From: Paenibacillus sp. FSL R10-2734
Lineage (GTDB): Bacteria > Bacillota > Bacilli > Paenibacillales > Paenibacillaceae
NCBI RefSeq assembly: GCF_037963865.1
Contig: NZ_CP150170.1
Location: 2,914,001-2,978,000 of the forward strand
DNA: 64,000 bases
Reading direction: 5' to 3'
Position 1 is the first letter of the stretch; the number at the start of each line of letters is the position of its first letter. Below the pieces are notes generated by a model, which was given only the letters and a program-made list of their open reading frames with translations, ran no database searches and was not told the origin of the DNA. The translations under genes were made by a program, and so were the position numbers. Positions 59,279-64,000 of this stretch are shown here, piece by piece.

Positions 59279-60382
59279 TTACCTCAGTGTAATCCATTCG
59301 TCACGGTGTATGACCTCTAGCCGGTGCACTTCTCCCAGCTTTGGTACAATCTCACGACTTGGTAAACCTTGAATACTGCGTAGCTGCGAGTCATCATAAT
59401 TCACAATCCCGCGTCCCAGCAGCTTGGAATCAGGTCCAAGGACCTCTACAACATCACCTGCGTGAAAGTTGCCTTCTATCTGTTTGACGCCGACAGGTAG
59501 CAGACTGTGACCGCCATGGAGTAGAGCTTCTACGGCCCCCTCATCCACGTATAACGAGCCGAGTGGGGTGGACATAAAGCCTAGCCATTGCTTTTTGACG
59601 GGGAGAGACGATAGCTTGGTTGCAAAATAGGTGCCTCTACCAGTCCCCGCGGCTGCGAGTTGTAAATCACCTGGTTCGGTAGCTCTACCAACAAAGACAG
59701 GCACACCGCCTCGTGTAGCGATCTTGGCAGCATCAATTTTTGAGCGCATACCCCCCGTTCCTACACTAGAGCCAGCTCCGCCGGCAATAGCATAAATCTC
59801 CGGTGTAATATCATCAACGAACTGATAGCGTACAGCATCTGGATGCTTCCGAGGGTCTCCACTGTATAAGCCATCCATGTCGGTTAAGACCAGTAGTCTA
59901 GAGGCTTTCAATAGGTTAGCGACTAGTGCTGACAGAGTATCGTTATCACCAAATTTAAGCTCATCCACAGACACTGTGTCATTCTCGTTAAATACTGGCA
60001 CCGCCCCTTGCCGTAACAACTCCTCTACGGTCATCATCGCATTATTCATTGCTTTTCGACTGCAGAAATCGGTACGGGTTAATAATATTTGGGCAGTTGT
60101 AATTCCAAGCTTGGCAAAGGCTTCTTGATATGCCTGCATGAGCAGTACTTGACCTACGGCTGCTGCGGCCTGCTTCTCGTGTAGAAGTTTTGGCCGTGTA
60201 GGATAACCGATACTGCGAAAGCCTGCGGCTACAGCACCGGAGGTTACCAATAACACCTCGCAGCCGTTTTTCTTTAATTCGGCAATCTCTGAAGCAAAGA
60301 AGGAGACTGCTTCGTGATTTAATCCGCCCTCAGTTCCAGTCAGCGAGCTGCTACCTATTTTGACTACGATTCGTGTCGTCAT
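59279..60382 (-). CDS. proB: Glutamate 5-kinase with PUA domain
   Basis: First proline enzyme. The 367-residue protein has an amino-acid kinase domain to about 260 (VKIGSSSLTG at 7-16, NENDTVSVDELKFGDNDTLSALVA, and a GTGGMRSKIDAA loop) and a C-terminal PUA domain. Normally feedback-inhibited by proline. Transcription is governed by the T-box just upstream. Confidence 0.97.
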   Translation of the reverse strand: MTTRIVVKIGSSSLTGTEGGLNHEAVSFFASEIAELKKNGCEVLLVTSGAVAAGFRSIGYPTRPKLLHEKQAAAAVGQVLLMQAYQEAFAKLGITTAQILLTRTDFCSRKAMNNAMMTVEELLRQGAVPVFNENDTVSVDELKFGDNDTLSALVANLLKASRLLVLTDMDGLYSGDPRKHPDAVRYQFVDDITPEIYAIAGGAGSSVGTGGMRSKIDAAKIATRGGVPVFVGRATEPGDLQLAAAGTGRGTYFATKLSSLPVKKQWLGFMSTPLGSLYVDEGAVEALLHGGHSLLPVGVKQIEGNFHAGDVVEVLGPDSKLLGRGIVNYDDSQLRSIQGLPSREIVPKLGEVHRLEVIHRDEWITLR

Positions 60383-60423
60383 TTCTGTTCACTTCCTCTT
60401 AATTAATAGATCCTGAAAACGAC

Positions 60424-60669
60424 AAAAAGCCCCCATCCTTAGACTTAGCAAAGGACGAAAGCTTGTAAACTTCCGCGGTACCACCTTCATTGATGAGGGA
60501 TCATCCGACTTCATTCTCGTAACGGGAGGATCCGTCCTGTTTAGCACAGGCCGCTCGGGGGTAGGATTCGGAACGAAAACCGCGGTAAATTCTTTCAGCC
60601 TGTCGGAATTTACTCTCTAGGCGCGGTTAGACTCATTCTTACTGGTCCCGTCTGCACGTTTCACTTATT
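60424..60669 (-). promoter_or_regulatory. T-box leader of proBAC, probably proline-specific
   Basis: On the minus strand AAGGTGGTACCGCGGAA (60471-60487) is the T-box core, with U as the variable base, fitting a tRNA discriminator A. Stem I elements include AGAGAG, a GGCTGAAAG loop and AACCGCG/CGCGGTT. CCT at 60563-60565, in a GAATCCTACC context, is the likely proline specifier. A terminator stem (60424-60464) with TTTTT follows, 41 bases before the proB start. Uncharged tRNA-Pro would favour read-through. Confidence 0.92.
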
Positions 60670-60675
60670 TTCAAT

Positions 60676-60704
60676 AGAATACCATGGAGATCGTCGCATT
60701 GCAA
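60676..60704 (-). promoter_or_regulatory. Promoter of proBAC
   Basis: Minus strand TTGCAA (60699-60704), 17 bases, TATTCT (60676-60681); predicted start near 60669, at the 5' edge of the T-box. Confidence 0.72.
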
Positions 60705-60810
60705 AGGAAAAACGAAGGATATTTCTCGTATCAGAGAGCTTTAAATATTATGTTTAACCTCTAAGCGAAAGGGTAAAGTACTTATAATCTGTTACAGGAG
60801 GTGGATTAAA

Positions 60811-61008
60811 TTGACTAGAGACAACAATGCCAAGCAGGAACAGAATCAAGATCAGAGTGAATTGACAGAGCTGCAGAATAATGTCACTCGTGAGTTTGTG
60901 GAAAATCACACTGGGACACCTAACGATAATGGTTCGGTTAATGAAAGTACAGCTCGGGTGTCGGATGATCAGAACCGCCTGATTACACAGCGGAATATGC
61001 GTAAATAA
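60811..61008 (+). CDS. Small hydrophilic protein, 65 residues
   Basis: TTG start with an excellent AGGAGGTGG upstream, and a TATAAT at 60783-60788. The protein is rich in Asn, Gln, Asp, Glu and Arg with no hydrophobic core (NNAKQEQNQDQSELTELQNN), suggesting a disordered or small spore-type protein. No named family recognised. Confidence 0.65.
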   Translation: MTRDNNAKQEQNQDQSELTELQNNVTREFVENHTGTPNDNGSVNESTARVSDDQNRLITQRNMRK

Positions 61009-61035
61009 ACTCGGGATTTTAAAAGAAAAACTTGC

Positions 61036-61077
61036 AAAAAGTGCCCCACTACCATGAAGATGGTTACTGGGGCACTT
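61036..61077 (-). terminator. Terminator of the LysR gene
   Basis: AAGTGCCCCA/TGGGGCACTT stem (61039-61048 with 61068-61077); the minus strand continues with a T run. It may also slow transcripts of the small plus-strand gene. Confidence 0.82.
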
Positions 61078-61114
61078 AATATTGCTGTAGATAAGATTAG
61101 GAGAACCTAAGCGT

Positions 61115-62026
61115 CTACTCTTCGGTTAATTCAGATACTGTTGATTTAAATGTTTCTACAAATGCCTTTGCGGCCTTGGATAAATAACGTCCACGTCGAT
61201 AAGCCACGACTAGCGTACGGCTAGGTGCAGGATCAGCGAGCGGTAAGTAAACTGGAACGAATTCACTCCGCGGTGCACGAGCAATAAAATGAGGTACAAG
61301 AGTGACTCCCATACCAGTAGCAACTAGAGACTGTACCGTCTCCATGTTATTACTCTCAAAGACGATTCGTGGCTCAAATCCGGCTTTCCGGCACAGCTCT
61401 ACAGTCATTTTACGGAAACCTTGACCTTCCTTAAGTACGATAAAGGGCTCGTTCTTCAGCTCTTCCAGAGAAGTTCTTGTTCCATCTAAGCTTCGTTTAG
61501 CGAGTGGATGTTCGGGTGGGACTGCTAGATCAATCCTTTCCTCACCAAGCTCTTCGTAAGCTAGAGCCGGAATTTCGAGCGGTAATGAGAGCAGGCTTAG
61601 ATCGGTCTGACCACTCGCAGTGAGCTTCTCTAGATTCATAGAGGAGTCTTCCAGTAGTGTGATTTCTACTTCAGGATAATTCTGTTTAAAAACCGGAAGC
61701 ACATGCGGTAGTAAATGTGCACCTGTAATGGGCATACTGCCAACGACAACACGCCCGGTACGCAGTTCAGAAATATCAGACATTTCTTGTCGCAGCAGTT
61801 CTACACCATCAATAATGTTTTGGGCTTGCTCCACGAATTTCGAACCGGCATAGGTCAGTTCAACGGAGCTGGTATTACGATGAAACAGCAGTACGCCGAG
61901 CTCTTTTTCCAGTTTGGAAAGCTGCTGACTGAGTGATGGCTGGGCAATGTGCAGCTTGTCCGCTGCACGAGAGAAGTTTTTTTCGGCTGCGATTTGCAGC
62001 ACATATTGCAGTTGTCTCAGTTCCAT
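61115..62026 (-). CDS. LysR-type transcriptional regulator
   Basis: A 303-residue LTTR. N-terminal winged helix at 1-60 (NFSRAADKLHIAQPSLSQQLSKLE) and a two-lobed effector domain from about 90. AAGGAG precedes the ATG. The gene lies near leuC, and similar boxes occur before both (62054-62073 and 63751-63770), so a role in leucine or flavin-oxidase control is possible. Effector unknown. Confidence 0.93.
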   Translation of the reverse strand: MELRQLQYVLQIAAEKNFSRAADKLHIAQPSLSQQLSKLEKELGVLLFHRNTSSVELTYAGSKFVEQAQNIIDGVELLRQEMSDISELRTGRVVVGSMPITGAHLLPHVLPVFKQNYPEVEITLLEDSSMNLEKLTASGQTDLSLLSLPLEIPALAYEELGEERIDLAVPPEHPLAKRSLDGTRTSLEELKNEPFIVLKEGQGFRKMTVELCRKAGFEPRIVFESNNMETVQSLVATGMGVTLVPHFIARAPRSEFVPVYLPLADPAPSRTLVVAYRRGRYLSKAAKAFVETFKSTVSELTEE

Positions 62027-62045
62027 GTATGAGCTCCTTGGTAAA

Positions 62046-62219
62046 TTGATTTACTTATAAGTATAACCTATAAATACGAAGTGTTGTATAGGTGCTTATG
62101 TGAACTCATACTCACAGAGGTTCAGCGATAGATAAACGAATTCCTGGCGAATTCAGCCCAATAATTGAATTGCTCCTGATCCCAATGCTGCCAATCAGCG
62201 GGAGCATTGGGATTTTATT
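62046..62219 (+). ncRNA. Candidate short transcript divergent from LysR
   Basis: TTGATT (62046-62051), 17 bases, TATAAA (62069-62074) point away from lysR, and an 11-bp terminator ATCCCAATGCT/AGCATTGGGAT (62179-62189 with 62203-62213) followed by TTTTATT ends the unit at about 62219. The roughly 140-base product holds no open frame longer than a few codons. A 12-bp palindrome, TACTTATAAGTA, fills most of the promoter spacer. Target genes of LTTRs are often divergent, so this RNA could be one. Confidence 0.5.
62052..62073. promoter_or_regulatory. Candidate LysR operator at its own promoter
   Basis: Perfect palindrome TACTTATAAGTA (62052-62063), continuing into CTTATA-N6-ACCTAT (62054-62071). 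A second inverted pair CCTATA ... TATAGG flanks it to about 62092. The site lies in the intergenic region 28 bases before lysR. Confidence 0.55.
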
Positions 62220-63567
62220 ACACTTTGCGGGCCGGAGAGATGCTTTGAGGGTTGTTGAATATATTTCCCGGGTCATATTTAGCTTTGACTCTCCGTAATC
62301 TAGGATAGTTCGCTCCATAATATACCGGTCCGGAATTTTTAATTCCTTGGTCTGGGACGTTGATGTAGCTCCCCACGATAAAAGGTTGCAGCTTTCGACG
62401 TGTATTTCGTACTACGAATATATTTCTAGCAGCGTCCGATTTCTTGATCCATGAGCTATTCCACTCTACATAGAATTTCGCTTTACGCCAGTAGAAGGCT
62501 GTAGATTTAAGTGACTTACGGCTTACAGCTCCACCCCAGTTGAGGAAAAAGAAACCTGCGAACTCTCCCTCCACTTTCTCTAAGAATTCACGCATGGACT
62601 TAATTGCCTTGTCCGGGAAGGGTTTTCTTACGAAACCGCTGGAGAACTGGTTGCTGACTCTTTGAGTTAGCACTGGATCGGGAGCTAACATAAAACTCAC
62701 TACTTTTGTATAGGGCAAAGAGCGGATGATTTGATTCGTAGGCGTTCCAATGCTCGTAACTGGCTTTAAGAGGCGGCTAGCCTCTGCTTTTGATCCGAGG
62801 AAGAGCCCCAACATAGTGACATTACCACCTTTTTTCGGACCAATGGATAATTCACTGCCCAGTTTGGTATTAACGGAAGGAGCCCATAACTGCCAAGCTT
62901 TGAATACCTTCTCGAACTGATCCCAGGGCCAGGTGATGCGAAATACGGTAGCCGAAGCTGGAGCAGGACGTACTTTGAATTTGTAACTGGTGTAAACTCC
63001 GAAATTACCCCCGCCACCTCCGCGGGAAGCCCAGAGGAGATCAGCGTTACTATTCTTATTGGCACGAATAATTCTCCCTTTGGCATCAACCATTTCGAGT
63101 TCGATAAGATTATCACTAACAAGGCCCACGGTTCGTTGGAGCGGCCCGATTCCCCCGCCTAGGGTGATGCCTCCGATTCCAACCGTAGGGCTATCACCAA
63201 AGGGAGCCATATATCCTTGCCCAGCAAGCGTGTGTGCAATTCTCCCCACTGTATTTCCAGTACCCACAACAACAGTTCCTGATTTTTTATTTAGTTTGAT
63301 TTTCTTCATTTCACTTACATCGATGACAATTCCTCCGGTGATCTGTGAAAGATTAACCTCCAGAGAATGTCTACCGCTTCTTGCTCGGATGGGGATTTTA
63401 TTCTCATTAGCCCATTTTATGGCGTTCGCAACATCTTGTGTTTTTTGTGCGAAGACAAACACTTTCGGGAATTTGTCGGTATGCGGATCCCAATTTTTTC
63501 GTGCCGCGTCATACCCTTGATCACCTTTGAAAATAATTCGCCCGGTAAGTCTCGTTCCTGACTTCAC
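62218..63567 (-). CDS. FAD-linked oxidase, BBE/PCMH family
   Basis: A 449-residue oxidoreductase if it starts at GTG 63567, nine bases after AAGGAG; the frame stays open to 63723, but the extension looks non-homologous. The FAD-binding domain has RSGRHSLE, where His is the usual covalent flavin site, and GDSPTVGIGGITLGGGIG. In bicovalent relatives the position before PTVG is Cys; here it is Ser, so single attachment is expected. The C-terminus NYPRLRRVKAKYDPGNIFN is the berberine-bridge (BBE) signature. Substrate unknown, often a sugar or alcohol. Confidence 0.86.
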   Translation of the reverse strand: MKSGTRLTGRIIFKGDQGYDAARKNWDPHTDKFPKVFVFAQKTQDVANAIKWANENKIPIRARSGRHSLEVNLSQITGGIVIDVSEMKKIKLNKKSGTVVVGTGNTVGRIAHTLAGQGYMAPFGDSPTVGIGGITLGGGIGPLQRTVGLVSDNLIELEMVDAKGRIIRANKNSNADLLWASRGGGGGNFGVYTSYKFKVRPAPASATVFRITWPWDQFEKVFKAWQLWAPSVNTKLGSELSIGPKKGGNVTMLGLFLGSKAEASRLLKPVTSIGTPTNQIIRSLPYTKVVSFMLAPDPVLTQRVSNQFSSGFVRKPFPDKAIKSMREFLEKVEGEFAGFFFLNWGGAVSRKSLKSTAFYWRKAKFYVEWNSSWIKKSDAARNIFVVRNTRRKLQPFIVGSYINVPDQGIKNSGPVYYGANYPRLRRVKAKYDPGNIFNNPQSISPARKV

Positions 63568-63750
63568 TTGTTCCAACTCCTTCTGAGCTACTAGCACGTA
63601 ATATAGTATGAAGGGCATTGGTCTATGGAATGGGCTGACGCGGAGTGAAACTTTCCAGAGGTCAATGGTGGGATAGAATGATAATACGCCTTTATGAACA
63701 ATAAAGAGGATCCATATAAACAAACGAGTAGCAAAACTCCCCTAATCTAT

Positions 63751-63770
63751 CTTATAGTTTAAACCTATCA
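63751..63770. promoter_or_regulatory. Candidate LysR operator upstream of leuC
   Basis: CTTATA-N6-ACCTAT-CA, matching 15 of 20 positions of the box near lysR (62054-62073). It ends 20 bases before the leuC -35 element, the usual recognition-site position of LTTR activators. Confidence 0.5.
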
Positions 63771-63789
63771 CTTTTATAGATATCATATC

Positions 63790-63818
63790 TTGGAATTATA
63801 AAGAAGGTGATGTTATAT
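63790..63818 (+). promoter_or_regulatory. Probable leuC promoter
   Basis: TTGGAA (63790-63795), 17 bases, TTATAT (63813-63818); predicted start near 63825, leader of about 60 bases. The rest of the 315-base gap shows nothing clear. Confidence 0.55.
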
Positions 63819-63883
63819 TTAGATCATTCAAGAGAGACTCCACGCTCTCTTCCAATGAACGATTCTATTAATGAGGTGAAATT

Positions 63884-64000
63884 ATGAGCAACAAGACAAT
63901 GTTTGAGAAAATTTGGGATAATCATGTTATTCATCAAGAGGAAGGTAAGCCTAGCATTATTTATATCGATCTGCATTTGGTTCATGAAGTAACTTCCCCA
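63884..64000 (+). CDS. leuC: 3-Isopropylmalate dehydratase large subunit (N-terminal part)
   Basis: The first 39 codons are present; the gene runs off the window. MSNKTMFEKIWDNHVIHQEE followed by IYIDLHLVHEVTSP is the characteristic LeuC start. ATGAGGTG before the ATG provides the ribosome site. LeuC with LeuD isomerises isopropylmalate using a 4Fe-4S cluster. Confidence 0.95.
   Translation, partial: MSNKTMFEKIWDNHVIHQEEGKPSIIYIDLHLVHEVTSP

Noticed and set aside
63568..63723. N-terminal extension of the flavin oxidase
   Set aside because: Sequence does not resemble the family; AAGGAG supports the GTG at 63567.

Overview
The window is a low-to-moderate GC Firmicutes chromosome segment, most likely from Paenibacillus or a close relative. 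The reasons are the Bacillales gene order (mtrB-hepS-menG-hepT-ndk-cheR-aroC-aroB-aroH-trpEDCFBA-hisC-tyrA, then qcrABC-ypjA-ypjB, dapB-mgsA-bshB1-bshA-cca-birA, panBCD-dinG and asnS-dnaD), Bacillales-specific families (YpiF, YpjB, DUF1405, BshA/BshB1, IDEAL), and futalosine-type menaquinone genes (ubiA-like, ubiX, mqnA) sitting where B. subtilis has only tail genes. Genus assignment is inference; no rRNA is present.

Layout. 1-7.4 kb: end of TRAP (mtrB), then a compact menaquinone operon (hepS, menG, mqnP, ubiX, mqnA, hepT) followed by ndk, cheR and a small protein. 7.4-8.5 kb: a gene-free block of palindrome repeats. 8.6-20.2 kb: chorismate and tryptophan/tyrosine supraoperon; the trp leader carries an exact TRAP site of eleven (T/G)AG triplets and a UUCG-loop terminator. 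20.2-24.4 kb: a minus-strand small-RNA candidate, a sigma/anti-sigma pair, a phosphatase and small genes. 24.5-25.4 kb: a 17-unit, 52-bp repeat array. 25.8-30.4 kb: ypiF, the menaquinol:cytochrome c reductase (qcrABC), ypjA and ypjB. 30.5-37.9 kb: yitT (minus), then an operon for MazG, TPR, DapB, MgsA, bacillithiol synthesis, CCA-adding enzyme and biotin ligase. 38-46 kb: pantothenate operon behind an attenuator-like leader, TPR, DinG, Rex and an MTA/SAH-deaminase-like amidohydrolase. 46-53.6 kb: a TseB/YpmB-like protein, a short FtsH-type protease with a membrane partner, hydroxyacyl-CoA dehydrogenase-acetate kinase, asnS and dnaD. 53.7-57 kb: another repeat quartet and a sigma/anti-sigma/membrane operon. 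57-60.7 kb: proBAC (minus) behind a T-box. 61-64 kb: LysR regulator, flavin oxidase and the start of leuC.

How it works together. Chorismate made by AroC feeds TrpE, AroH/TyrA and MqnA (menaquinone head group). Menaquinone made by this operon is the substrate of the qcrABC complex further along, and Rex is a redox sensor. TRAP is encoded at the left edge and its target lies 11 kb downstream. The most unusual signals are non-coding: three separate quartets of short palindromes with the same centre-to-centre geometry (about 50-62-50 bp, close to 5-6-5 helical turns), a 17-copy array with a 52-bp period, a dispersed two-hairpin element (one copy inside the trp leader), and orphan promoter-terminator pairs that look like small RNA genes (best at 20281-20407 minus; second at 62046-62219 plus).
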